Shown here: positions 10,879 to 22,392 of the stretch, one piece after another
Numbering within the stretch: position 1 is the first letter of the stretch
Layout: every line of letters starts with the position of its first letter
Source of the DNA: Corylus avellana
Lineage: Eukaryota; Streptophyta; Magnoliopsida; Fagales; Betulaceae
Length of the DNA: 64,000 nucleotides
Direction of reading: 5' to 3'
Assembly (NCBI RefSeq): GCF_901000735.1
Contig: NC_081544.1
Coordinates: forward strand, 15,701,394 to 15,765,393
The notes under the pieces: generated by a model
What the model was told of the DNA's origin: nothing
Databases searched by the model: none
Seen by the model: the letters and a program-made list of their open reading frames with translations, nothing else
Position numbers and translations under genes: made by a program

Positions 10879-11542
10879 CTTCCAAGACTGTGCTCTTGGT
10901 CTACTTGGAAGGATCTACCTATGAGGGTAATTGTGGGTTGGGGAGTGGGAACCAAAGGAGGAACAAGGATGAGCATGCCAAAAGACATGGGTTATGGGCG
11001 AGGTAGATGATGGATGCTCTTTAAAGGAAGCTCTTTGTTCTTTGTGATGTGATCCCCCTCACTCCTCGCATATCACAATCAGACAGAATGCAAGAGGATA
11101 AATATAGTAGTAATGCATGGAAGAATCTTCTCAGATTTCATGGTACAATTGCTGTGATCCGATCCAATAGCTGTGCTGTGAGGAAAACAGATACTTTTAT
11201 AGATCCAAAGGCTACCTCAAGGTATAGCACTGACACCCCCTTCTTATCTCAACAGAACTCTAGTCAGATTTTTGTAGCAATATCCCATAAGATTCCTTTT
11301 CGAAAGCCTCTGTGAAATATTCCCTTGTCTCTGTAGTTCTTTTTTGGGCAAATCCTTCAGCTAACGCCTTATTTGGGTATCTCTGCAGCTACGGTGTAGA
11401 GGAAGCAAGGCAGCAACTGAACGGCTCCAACCTTTTTTCTTCATTAATGGGGGAGGTTTGCTTCGTTTGACACTGGGCACAAACATGCCACGGCCATTCA
11501 CATGGTGATAGGTCAAAAGTCACCAATATTAGCATCAATGGT
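10041..11542. other. Intergenic DNA with gap and microsatellite, no gene recognised
   Basis: The first nine bases are the right MULE target duplication. A gap of 386 N covers 10259-10644. A (TA)n(CA)n microsatellite lies at about 10838-10878. An 88-codon ORF at 11049-11315 has no recognised domain or neighbour support and I do not call it a gene. The rest holds nothing I can identify. Confidence 0.6.
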
Positions 11543-12884
11543 TGTTGTCCACAATTACCTACTTAAATTAATAGGCAAATAATTGGGTGTTTTACTCCCA
11601 AGTGCACGAGGTCAACACAGTAGTATAGTGTGCAAATACAGGGTCATTCCCACGAGGATTGCTGAATTTTGTCTAAAATAAATTCCCAAGGTAAAATAAA
11701 ACAAAAGATTTGATTTGAGTTGATAATGATAAAAAGGTAGGGCTTTGATATCCACCACTAATTATGTTTAGCTAATATGTCAATATGTCAATATGCCAAT
11801 GTTTTGATCATGTTATGTCTATCTAATGTTTGTCAACTTAAGGGCATGTATGTATACTCTTTAAGCTATAGATTTCCCTAAGCAAGGGTGTATATTCTAA
11901 CTTTTTTCTTTCTTAAAGGATTTAGCATGGGTGTATACTAAGTTGTTCTTTAAAAAAGCATGATTTTATGGAAATCGACAAACACATGGAACCTAGGGCA
12001 TGAGTGTATACTCCCGGTTTTCCATGTTGATTAACCCAATAACCCAGTGTGGATTACTTTTGTTACTTAAGTTAAACCCAGGACACAGTCATCCAAATTG
12101 ATTTAACTAACTAGTCCATACCACATGCACATGTTCATCAGGCACACACATATGAGGAATTCATGAAAACAGGAATTAATCAATTTAGATATCACAACAA
12201 GATCATCACAAAGGCGCCAATATTGAATATCAACTAAACATAACTAGGGCTTCAATCTAGCCCTACTAAATAAATTAGTTACACATGAAGTTGATGTTAA
12301 ACATCTTCATAAAAGAAAATAAAAGAAAGGAAAAGAATAAACCCGAAACTTGAACTTGAAGAGCTCCTATTCTTCTCCTTCCAAAGTATCTTATTCTACA
12401 GGCTTAAGGGTCTATTTATAAGCTTTTAGGAACACTCTAGAACCCCTAAAAATCGTAGGGTTTGAGCCCTAGTTCGCACTAAGCTACAAAAGCCTAGAAC
12501 TACTCTTTCCTTACTAAGGCTGGCGGCTGTCATGGCCATCAAGCACGGGTGCGCTCGTTCGCAGCCCGTGTGCGATCGATCGCAGGTCTACAATCAATCC
12601 TCTTGATGCTTGTGCTCAATTGTGGCTGCCTTGCAATGTGCCATCCTTGCCTGTAGTGCGCTCGATCCCAGCTCCCCTGTGATCGATCGCTCTACCAAAG
12701 CCTTCCAAAATCCAAAATAGCTCTTTTTAGGTCCAAACTTCTGAGTTTGCTTCTTTTTCTTCCAATGACCAACAAAATCAAAGAAAACACATAAAAGAAC
12801 TAAAATGACATAATTAGCTAAAACTAAAGGATTAAAACATGTAAGTTAAGGGCTGAAAATATGAATATTTTATCACTTAACACA
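11543..12884 (-). mobile_element. Solo LTR (family I) with perfect target duplication
   Basis: The LTR reads on the minus strand from TGTGTTAAGTG (at 12884) to ...GTGGACAACA (at 11543), 1,342 bp. ATGGT flanks it on both sides (11538-11542 and 12885-12889). No internal region, primer-binding site or PPT is present, so it is a solo LTR left by intra-element recombination. It has the GATCGAGCGCA-type cluster at about 12545-12690 upstream (in LTR sense) of a CTATTTATAAG TATA box near 12411. Confidence 0.9.
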
Positions 12885-12889
12885 ATGGT

Positions 12890-14141
12890 CTTGAACAAGT
12901 TTTCCAAAATCCATGGTCCACATAATACCCCAAAAAGAAGGTATACACTATGTGCATTTTATAGGATACAACTCTACATTGGGAAGTGCACAAAAAGCTA
13001 TCCATTGAGTTTGGGCTTCACGTGGGCAGGCAGGCAAGAGAGAAATATTGTATGCATCTTAATTAAATCTAGGAACAAGCCTTGCAATACAGATCTACAA
13101 CATAGCAAAGTCAGCAATTGAAAAGTCAGCACAAATACAATCATGCGTTCACTGTAGACGATCTCAAATAAGCCCATCTAGATCTGGAACACACGATTAT
13201 GTTGTGGTTGTTGCTCTCAATCACGCTCGCCTGTTTTTGTTCACCCAGGGTAATGTGTTGAAATTGGGTTAAGAGTTTGAAAACGGGTTTTTGTGGGTCA
13301 AAAAATACCCAAAAAATTGGGGAAAAAAAAAAACAAATCGAGTTGAGTACCACCCAAACATAAACTCAAAAATGAGTTGAGTTGAGTTGAGATAAATGAT
13401 GAATCCAAACAAGCTTAGTGATAATATTAATTAAAAACCATAATAACGAGAATAAAACTTAAAGCACCATAACATAGATTAATTCCCCAAATGTTTTGGT
13501 CAAAGGCTAGTTATCCAAAACATAATACAGATCAAGCCTAACTATTATAAACAAAATCAAAGTCTACATTTAACCAAATAACGCATAGCGATGGTCTCGA
13601 TCATATCCTGCCTAGTGCCTCCACCAGCATCCCACATAGACTTGAGCCATACATGGTCCAACTCGTCAAAAACGATCTAGATTAAGTCCTTCACAATGAT
13701 CGGATGCCTCCATGGGTCCATCTTCAGCTATATTAGCTAAACAGCGCAGATATACATATGGGTGGAAAGGAATACAAGGGTAAGTCCGATGACTTAGTGA
13801 GTAAAAATACACATGACGTATATGTCAATAGATAATAAACTCAATTGTTTATAAACCACGTGCAACATTATGAGGTGACAATTTATTATGAGGTGACAGA
13901 GTTGTGGATCCGTCTTTCCATTGGCTTAGGTTTTGTACTTTCTTGACCCCATATCTCTCTCTCTCAGTTATAAACCAACCACCCAGTCAGGTAACCTCGG
14001 TTGACCTCTTAGTCCCATCTTAAGCCTAGGTTTTGGCGTCTTTGGGCATGGTTAAGGGTTAGTTTTGGCCAAGGATATGTGTTGTGAGTTCTTGGAGAAG
14101 AGCCTATGTCTAAAGAGAGTATTAGATTTTAGCTTTTGAAG
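12890..14141. other. Unassigned flank left of the endogenous pararetrovirus
   Basis: No gene is supported. A small GAGTT iteration occurs at about 13370-13390 and a (CT)n run near 13953-13966. The left junction of the viral insertion must lie somewhere in the right-hand few hundred bases, but I find no target duplication or repeat that fixes it. The sequence before the movement-protein start shows no Met-tRNA primer site. Confidence 0.5.
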
Positions 14142-15287
14142 ATGTGGAGATCCAATTCTTCTGTTAGCTCTACGTCTAGTTTACCACCCGATGTTGTAAA
14201 TGTTGAACATTTCTCTATTGAAGATGATAATGCGTTTAATTTCAATAAATGGAATATCCCTAAACTTTCCACTAAGGAAGTTTACACTACCTCTTGGTTA
14301 AAATCCACTTAGAAAGCTAAATACTCTATTAAAACTGTCGAACAAATGTTTGCCATTGCCAGTAATAATGAAAGGTACCAATTGATCAATAAAAAATTTG
14401 TTAACGATTCCCTTGCTAATGGTTTTAAATTTTTGCATATTGGTTCTGTCCAAGTTGCTGTTAAACCATTAACTAGATTGGGTATTAATGCCTCTATTTT
14501 GTTATGCCTTCGTGATGCTCGATTTGTTAATTTCCAGCATAGCATTCTTGGTATGATACAATCTTCTCTGTTTAATGGCCCCATCCATTTTGATGTTTTT
14601 CCTAATTTGACTCTTGCTTTAAATGACATTCACATAGTTAAAGCTTTAACTTTGAATGTACTAACCTCTGGTTATGACATGGAAGAAGGTAGTAGACCCC
14701 TTGCTATCATCTACCGCATTTTTTATAAATTATTAAAAACCAATCTGAATCCTCAAGCTGTAATCAAATAATCTGGAAGCTTTACTTTGTTAATTCAAAG
14801 TTCTACTCAAGATGCTAATATACGTACTCCTAAAATGATTCCCTGGGATGAAATTGATCTTCCTAATGAATGGCTTTTGGAAAATGTATCTAAGCTTGCT
14901 AGAGTAGAAAATGACACCATGAATCTTGACTACATTCAATAGTACTTGGATGGATCTATTAAGATCAGTTTTTCTGATTTTAACCACTCTAACAAAATTG
15001 AAAGGCCATTGTTAATCAATGAAAGAAGGAATTCTTTTACTGGTTTAACCACCACAGAAGGACTCCAACGAAGAGATAAAGACGTTGAAAAATTTCTTGC
15101 TCATCCTGATTTAAAATTAAAGAGTGTTTCTGTTGATTCTCAAGTTTCCTCTGCTTTTTATACTACTAAGAAAACTTCTCCTCCCACTCAAGTTGATGAT
15201 GAAGGAGGATCTCTTTCTCCTTCTGCTTCAGATTTTAATGAATCTCTTCCTCCTCCCCATCAATTAAATGTTATTCATGCCCCCGTA
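14142..15287 (+). pseudogene. Viral movement protein domain (30K type), broken
   Basis: The reading frame opens at ATG 14142. Residues around 14430-14620 show the conserved pattern of pararetroviral 30K-type movement proteins: a HIGSVQVAVKPLTRLG segment, then LLCLRDAR, then a PIHFDVFPN-like segment. Such proteins enlarge plasmodesmata for cell-to-cell spread. In-frame stops lie at 14310-14312 (TAG), 14769-14771 (TAA) and 14940-14942 (TAG). After 14946 the frame runs on through a Ser/Pro-rich linker until an A7 run near 15285-15292, where the coding frame changes. The start is the first ATG in frame with the domain and is not otherwise confirmed. Confidence 0.8.
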
Positions 15288-17063
15288 AAAAAATTTCTTT
15301 TCCCAAATCGATTGGCCTACTTTACAAAAAGATTTTTCCTCAAGAGAAAATCAACCATTATGACATGCTTACCGTTCTAATTTTTCTGAAAAAGAAAGAT
15401 CCATTATCAAAGTCCATCGGACTGAAAAAATAATTGAAGAACAAAAGCATATTTTGTTTTTGGATTTTCTTCAAAATCATTACCCCACCAACAATGTTGT
15501 AAATGTTGTTAAAAAATCTTTTGTTAAAGAAAACAAGACCACTGTCAAAGCTTCTCATCCACCTCTTGAAAATTTACTAGTCCGTACTTACGGAATTGAT
15601 ACTTTTGTTAAAGCTTCCCCTTTTAAAACTCCTGATCCTGCCCACAGTGAAACTAGAAAAATCATTGAGCAAAACAATTTTGTCAACCAATCCCTTCATA
15701 TCATTGGTCAACAATTGGATCGCATTGAAAATAAAATCGATATTCCCATTATCCTTGGTTTGAAAACTGAAAAACCAATCATTTCTCTACCTGAAGAAAG
15801 AAAAAATCTCGGGCTGAGAACCACTAACCAAAAAAATGTTGAAAGGATTGACAAATTGCTGTCAGAATTAAAAGCCAATCAAGCCAACACCTCTGGAAAA
15901 GCTTGCATTATTCAAAAGATTAATGAAACTTCTAATTCCGAAAATTCTAAATATTCTCAATATCCTTATGATTTCAACATTAAAATAATTGAAGAAAATT
16001 TTAGAAGCAATGATCCGGAGCAAAAACTCCAAAGAATTTTTGATAAAACCAAACCCATTAATATCACAAAAAATTGGTATTCAAGACCCACTCCTCCTGA
16101 TTTAGAGTTTGGAGAAAGATTTTTTCAATCTCAATTTTCCATTTCAGCAGATAAACTCTATGAATGGAACATCAATGGCTTATCTGAACAAGAAGTGTTA
16201 AATAAAATGAATAACATGTCTATGGTTGCTAATGCCTACGTTACCAATCACAATTTAGACCAATCATAAATTGTTGATCTGCTTTCTACTGGTTTCTCTG
16301 GAACTCTTCGGAATTGGTGGGACAAACACCTTACCGAAGAAGCTCAAGAAACAATTAGGAAAGCCATCAAGAAAGATGAAGATGGCTTCCCAATATTTGA
16401 TGAACAACATGGCACAGGTGAACCTGATAGCGTTAACACATTAATTTATACCATCATTAAACATTTTATTGGAACACCATCTAACATTACTTCTTGTATC
16501 TCTAATTATCCAAATAATCTTTGTTGTCCTACTATGTCTGATTATAGATGGTATCAAGATGTTTTCATTTCTTGTGTTATGGTTAGATCTGATAGTCAGA
16601 AACCTTATTGGAAAGAAAAATTTATTGATGGATTACCTTCATTATTTGCTCACAAAGTTAAGGATGAACTTATTAACTCTAACATTGGATTAATTGAATA
16701 TGAAAACTTAACATATGGTGATTTGTTTTCTACCGTTAAAAAACTTCGCATAAAAATGTGCATTGACCAAAAAATAATAAGACAACAATTGAAGAACACT
16801 AAAAAAGCTAAATTTGAAATGGGTAATTTCTGCGAACAATTTGGGTTATCTCCTATGGCTTCCTCTCAAAGAAATAGAAAGAAACCCGATAGAGTTTTCA
16901 AGAAAAGAAGACTTAATAAACCCATTAAAAAATTTTCGGCTAAAAAACCCAAAAAAAGAATACCTTCAAATTCGATAAATATTTCTCCAAATGAAAATGT
17001 TTTAATTGCGGAAAATCAATACATTTTGCTGACAAGTGCCTAGAGCCGCCCAAAAATTGAAAA
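15288..17063 (+). pseudogene. Capsid-type region with CCHC zinc knuckle, broken
   Basis: After the frame change, 15361-16990 encodes a charged linker followed by a capsid-like segment. It includes ISADKLYEWNI (about 16141-16173), a WW-containing segment near 16315 and a lysine-rich basic tail. The zinc knuckle with C-x2-C-x4-H-x4-C spacing (CFNCGKSIHFADKC) lies at 16998-17039, in a different frame from the region before it. Stops are at 15361-15363 (TGA) and 16267-16269 (TAA), with frame changes near 16992 and 17055. In caulimovirids this region packages nucleic acid; here it is only recognisable, not intact. Confidence 0.75.
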
Positions 17064-17929
17064 AAGAAATTAATGCGTTGAAAATTGATGACAATGAAAA
17101 AGAAAATCTTTTAGAATTCTAGAATCAGTTAATTCTTCTGATTCATCTGACAGTGATTTTTTAACAACCTCAAGTGACTCCGATTACCATTCTGCTAGTG
17201 AATTCTTTGACATTGATTTCAAAATTGGTTGTAATGATTCCTACTGCAAAAATGTCAAAACTTGCAATGTTTTCACAAAAACTGAAGAACAAGAAAATTT
17301 GTTAATCACTTTAATTTCAAAAATTGAAAATCCTGAACTAAAAGAAACTTAAGAATACGATGATTAAAAATGCTAATAAACCTAACAATGCAAAAATCTC
17401 TCTTGATGAAACTTTGGAACGATTTTCTAAACAAAAATCCAAAGAGATTACTATCTCAGATTTGCGGCATGAGATTAGTACTATCAAGAAAGAAATTGTT
17501 GATTTAAAAAATGACCTGTACACTGTTAAAAAGGATAATAACGATTTAAAACAACAAATTTTAATTCTAAAACTTCAAGATTGTTTTCAAGATAACAATT
17601 CTGATGAAGCAGAATCTAGCAATAAAGTGATTTCCGATAAAGTCAAGATTGTCAGTCTTATTAACAAAGTTGTTCCACCTAAATGGTATTCTAAAGTTAA
17701 TATCATCGTTGCTCCTGATTATACCCTTGATGTCATTTCTTTGATTGATTTTGGTGCTAATTTGAATTGTATTCAAGAAGGGTTAGTACATAGCAAATAT
17801 TTTGAAAAATCCACTGAAAAATTAAATTCTGCCAGTGGAAGCCATTTAGAAATTAAGTATGAATTGAATAATGTTCATGTTTGCTAAAACAATTTTTGTT
17901 TTGATACTCTTGCTATCCTTGTTAAAAAT
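17064..17929 (+). pseudogene. Acidic/coiled-coil linker and aspartic protease domain, broken
   Basis: The first part (17122-17350) is acidic, Ser/Asp-rich and in its own frame; it ends at TAA 17350-17352. From 17360 a second frame encodes a likely coiled coil (about 17440-17580, heptad-like I/L spacing in HEISTIKKEIVDLKNDL). It is followed by the protease core, LIDFGANLNCIQEG at 17741-17782. The catalytic triplet expected as D-T/S-G is D-F-G here (17747-17755). A TAA at 17885-17887 separates it from the polymerase. The enzyme would have processed the polyprotein. Confidence 0.75.
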
Positions 17930-19606
17930 ATGTTTGAAAAGGTTATTCTTGGCCTTCCCTTTATTGCTATGCTTTATCCTTTCACTATTGATGAAACTGG
18001 TGTTTCAACCATTAAAATGGGCGTTGAAATAAAATTCTATTTTGCTTCCAAATTTGAAATAGATGTTAGTCGCTTGAACATTATCTCTGCTAAAACTAAG
18101 CATTTAAACTTTTTGAAACAAGAAATTAAACACAAAAAGATTGCTGAACAGCTTTCTGATAAATTACTGCATTCTAAGATTGCGGCTTTCAATACTCTGA
18201 TCATTGATCTAGTTTGCTCTAAACTTCCTATTGCCTTTTGGCATAGGAAAAAGCACATTGTTTCTTTACCATTTATTAAAGATTTTTCTAAAAATAAAAT
18301 TCCCACAAAAGCCAGGCCCATTCAAATGAATGCTGAAACTTTACATTTTTGCCAAAAAGAAATTGCCAATTTACTTGTCAAAGGTATCATTTGTAAGAGC
18401 AAGTCTCCTTGGTCTTGCACTGCTTTTTATGTTATGAAAAATGCTGAAGTCAAAAGGGGAACTCCTAGACTAGTAATTAATTACAAACCGCTCAATGATG
18501 TGCTAGAATGGATCAGGTACCCCATCCCTAACAAGGACTTAGTTAGTCGCATTAGTGAGGCTCTAGTCTTTTCTAAGTTCGACATGAAGTCGGGGTTTTG
18601 GCAAATCCAGATTAATGATAAGGATAGGTATGAGACTGCTTTTACTACTCCTTTAGGGCATTATGAGTGGAATGTCATGCCTTCCAGTCTGAAGAATGCT
18701 CCTAGTGAATTCCAAAATATCATGAATGATATCTTCAATCATTTCAGTCATTTTACTATAGTTTACATTGATGATGTTCTAATTTATTCAAAATCTATTG
18801 ACGAACATTGGAAACATTTGAATTCATTTCTAGAAACAATCAAACACAATGAACTTGTTGTCTTTGCTAAAAAGATCAAGCTTTTCCAAACCAAAATTAG
18901 ATTCCTTGGTTTTGACATTTCTGAAGATCAGATAAGTCCCATTAATAGAATTCAGTTCGCCGATAAATTTCCTGATGTTATCATTGATAAAACCCAGCTC
19001 CAAAGATTCTTAGGTTCTTTAAATTACATTGCGGATTTCTACAAAGACTTGAGAAAACACTGCAAACCATTGTTTGACTGTTTACTAAATCCTCCTCCTC
19101 CTTGGACTAACATTCACACTTCACTAGTCAGAGAGATTAAAACTCATGTCAAGACCTTACCCTGCTTAGGTATTCCTTACGATAATGCATTTAAAATCGT
19201 TGAGACTGATGCTTCTGAAATTGGGTTCGGAGGCATTTTGAAACAAGTTGTTTCTCCAGGATCTCCCGAACAAATTGTTCGATTCCATTCCGGATCTTGG
19301 AACAATACACAAGATAATTATAATACTATTAAGAAAGAAATTCTTTTCATCGTTTTACGCATTACAAAATTTCAATCTGATTTGTTAAATCAAAAGTTTA
19401 TGTTACGCATTGATTGTAAATCTGCTAAATACATTCTAAAAAAAGATGTTGAAAACATTGTATCAAAACAAATTTTTGCGTGATGGCAAACCGTTTTAAG
19501 TGTTTTTGATTTTGATATTGAATACATTAAAGGTTCCAATAACTTTATTCCGGATTTTCTCACTCGTGAATTTTTACAGTGCCAGCATGGCAAGCAAAAA
19601 GGATAA
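17930..19606 (+). pseudogene. Viral reverse transcriptase and RNase H, one stop
   Basis: This is the longest preserved coding block. RT landmarks in order are a FSKFDMKSGFWQI segment (about 18571), an AFTTPLGHYEWNVMP segment (about 18640) and the YIDD catalytic box at 18764-18775. RNase H follows with its acidic residues in ETDASEIGFGG (about 19201), KKEILF (about 19333) and RIDCKSAKY (about 19408). The fourth acidic site (NFIPDFLTRE) lies beyond an in-frame TGA at 19481-19483. The frame closes at TAA 19604-19606, after the next ORF has begun. The enzyme copies pregenomic RNA into DNA; no integrase follows. Confidence 0.92.
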
Positions 19607-20803
19607 GGAGAAGATTGACTCCAAGTCTTTGGTCTTAAAACCAAAGTCTACCATTAATGCTCCTGTTACTAATTCATCTGTTGCTCTCGCTAACTGTTTC
19701 TCAGCTTTTAGCCCCGGGTCACCAGCTACCCACTCCAGTGCTCTCATTTCAGATTATGACCCTTTTTTCATTTCTTCTCAAAAATCCACTATTCCTTTCA
19801 TTAAATACGATAAAACATTAGCTTATGTCGTTCTTCCTCATTCCAAGCATTTATTTCATATTGAGATAAATCGTTCTCACATTAAATCTCCTACACTAAT
19901 ATCTTGCTCTAGACAAAGTTTGTTCATTTCAAACCCATTTACAGTAAAACTGAACCTAAAAAATTACTTTATCACAGTGTCTATTTTGATAGAATCATTC
20001 CTGAAAAAGATTGGGGGGAACATCCCTCGAACCCAAGAAAATTGGAAGATTTCCCCATCCCATTTTGCTATTATGATTACATTGATGCCTGGTCCAAATT
20101 CATGCTCTACCAAAACCCCAAGTTTGACCACTCTTGGTTCATAAACTTTGATAAAGAATTTGGTGGCATCCTCCCTCTCTGGTTCTCCAGATGGTGGATG
20201 AAGTTTGGTCTTATTCCGGATATCCTCCCACTAAACCACATTGAGACTTTCAAATCATTCAAGAATCTCTACAATACTGATGAACATGGGGCCAAATTTC
20301 CCCACATTCTACATTTTGTCAAAAAGTTCAAAATTCATTGGATCATAAAATGGCAATATGTCATTCTTGATGACAAGTTAGAACGACATTGGTATGTAAA
20401 ATGGTGGGATAATTACCCACAGGTTGATAATATCGTTGAGAATATCAAAAATCTAGCTCATTTGCCAAAAATCCAAGCCCTTCCGATTCCCAATCAATTA
20501 ACCATTGGCAATCCTGCCAAACTGATAACTCCTAGTACTTTCCTTTCCCCTCCAAAAGATGCCACCACTCCCGCTACTTCTTCCAATTCTTCTAAGAAAA
20601 AATCTTCTATGAAGAAAAAAGAAAATAAGGACATTTTAAAAGCACTTCTGGAATCTGTCAATGATAATTATGATGAAGATGAAGAAGAAAATTCTGATGC
20701 ATCTTTTGAAGCTACGTTGAACCCCATGAGAGAATGGTACCGAAATTCTGGCTTCCCTGGTGATAGCCTCGATAACTATTACCCTGGAATTGAATATTTA
20801 TAA
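19587..20803 (+). pseudogene. Second viral ORF, unknown function, one frameshift
   Basis: ATG 19587 overlaps the end of the polyprotein frame by 20 bp in another frame, an arrangement that suggests translation by reinitiation or leaky coupling. The Ser/Thr-rich N-terminus reads in one frame to about 19935. Homologous-looking sequence then continues in another frame to TAA 20801-20803. It has an aromatic-rich central segment (PLWFSRWWMKFG, about 20171-20206), a second one (WYVKWWDNYP, about 20390-20420) and a Lys/Ser-rich then acidic C-terminus. I recognise it as the ORF2 type of florendoviruses, for which no function is established. It has no domain I can name. Confidence 0.7.
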
Positions 20804-20804
20804 T

Positions 20805-20935
20805 CATTTGCCCTTCACAGTAGCACCGTTCATTTGCCCTTCACAGTGGCACCGCTCACTTACCCTTCACAGTGGCACCACTCACTTGCCCTTCACAGTG
20901 GCACTGTTCAACATGCCTTTTACAAAGGCACCGCT
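20805..20935 (+). repeat. 26-bp tandem repeats upstream of the viral promoter
   Basis: Four units of 26 bp start at 20805, 20831, 20857 and 20883, with the core TGCCCTTCACAGTGGCACC. A decayed fifth unit runs to 20935. They begin one base after the ORF2 stop and lie about 210-340 bp upstream of the TATA box, where pararetroviral enhancers are found. The role is inferred from position. Confidence 0.85.
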
Positions 20936-20994
20936 ACATTTACCCACCAGGGTACCATTTCTATTTCTGAAGACATTTGCCTATCATCATGGCA

Positions 20995-21084
20995 CAATTT
21001 ATGCTATAGTTCCTGCCGACACTACAATTTATGCTATAGTTCCTGCCGACACTACAATATTCTACAGTTTCTACCGACATTATA
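20995..21084 (+). repeat. 30-bp tandem repeats near the viral TATA box
   Basis: Two identical 30-bp units (20995-21024, 21025-21054) contain ATGCTATAGTTCCTGCCGAC. A third, decayed unit runs to 21084. They end about 60 bp before the TATA box and are good candidates for upstream activator sites. The perfect identity of the first two contrasts with the decay in the ORFs. Confidence 0.85.
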
Positions 21085-21145
21085 GTTCTTTTCTTTTACT
21101 GTTAACTTTCCCAATGTAATTTTCATTTACCCATTGGATTTTGTC

Positions 21146-21154
21146 TATAAAAAG
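21146..21154 (+). promoter_or_regulatory. Pregenomic-RNA promoter TATA box
   Basis: TATAAAAAG lies in the intergenic region after ORF2, preceded by two sets of direct repeats and followed by a long leader without ORFs. This is the position of the pregenomic (35S-type) promoter in caulimovirids. The expected start would be near 21175-21185. Confidence 0.7.
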
Positions 21155-21179
21155 ACGGATCCCCCTCATTGTAAAGCAG

Positions 21180-22392
21180 AAGCTTTCAGCCTAAACACTG
21201 AAGTCATTCTGCAACTATCCTGCCTATTATTTTGTAATCTCTTCTGATCTTGTGTACTTTCACTACTTCTAAACTACATTTGAATCTGTAAGTACTCTTA
21301 TTAATCAGATCTTTTGATATCTTTTCATTATCAATCCTTTCCATTCCTCTGTAAGTACTCTGGAAATTCTTGCATCATGTTTATTTTACTTGCAATTACC
21401 ACCTACAAAGGTAAAAACTACTTCGGGGCAGCCAAATCTAGGAAATTAGTATATGAAGATTCAGTTTACAGACTATAGAAGATACTCTTAACCCTTGAGA
21501 ATCTCTAGACCTTGTAAGAACGACAAGCTTCTAGCTTGTTACCAACCTAACCATCTTCATGGAGTGCATCTTCTTGCCGACCCTTCGGTAGACTCTTTCA
21601 TCATGTAGCAAACGACATTGTTGAGTATAGGGGAACGAACAACAACTAACCAAGATAAAAAGACAGCCCAAAACTTTATCACATCCTCTCTTGTAAAATC
21701 AACTCCCGAGACACAGAGCTCGGAGATAACTTTTGAGACTACTCAGAGAAATTTTTTTCAAAAAGTCTGAAGTGAACAGTGAGAGGAAAATCCTTTTACA
21801 GGGAAGACATTTTACTCTTTGCATCTTAACGAGACTCATTTCTCGTTAAGACGTGATGAACAAAACTTCTCAGATTTGAGATATGAAAATATCCACGTCT
21901 TAACGGGAAATGAGTGATGTCATGATGGGAAGAACAAATGATCTCATCCCCGTCGCTAGTTCGTCCTAACAATGTAGTTGACGAGAAAATAGTAACTTTA
22001 ACTTCAGTCCCGTTACATGTCCATCTCGACGAAGCAGCTGACAGAAAATAGTATGTTCAGCTTTAGTCTAGTTACATGTCCGTCTCGATGAAGCAGCTAA
22101 CGAAGAAACAGTAAGTTCAGCTTCAGTCCCGTTACATGTTTGTCCTTACGAAGTAGCTGATGGGAAAACATTGAGGTCCATCTCCAGTCTTGTTACAAGC
22201 CCGTCATGACGTGGTTTGTGACGGGAAACAAGAGAGCACTTCTACAAGTGCCCTCACGAGCCCGTCATGAAGTTCCTGACGGGAAAACAGAGAAGCTTTT
22301 ACCAACACCAAAAACACTAACTCCTTTTTCCATGGTTTTAAATAGCAAACTAATTACAAGATTTTTCATTGAATTAGGGCAAACGTAAACCT

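Noticed and set aside
11049..11315. 88-codon ORF in the flank of the solo LTR
   Set aside because: No recognised domain, no homologous copy in the window and no promoter evidence; left as unassigned sequence.
16542..16555. TGGTATCAAGAT considered as a Met-tRNA primer site
   Set aside because: It lies inside the capsid-type coding region, not in the leader, and departs from the TGGTATCAGAGC consensus.
17930..19606. Viral RT considered as the missing polymerase of the LTR families
   Set aside because: It has no integrase, lies in a gene order specific to caulimovirids, and is flanked by neither family's LTR, primer site nor PPT.
20804..22290. Tandem repeats considered as a CRISPR array
   Set aside because: Units are contiguous or drift together with no unique spacers, and the context is a plant pararetrovirus promoter and leader.
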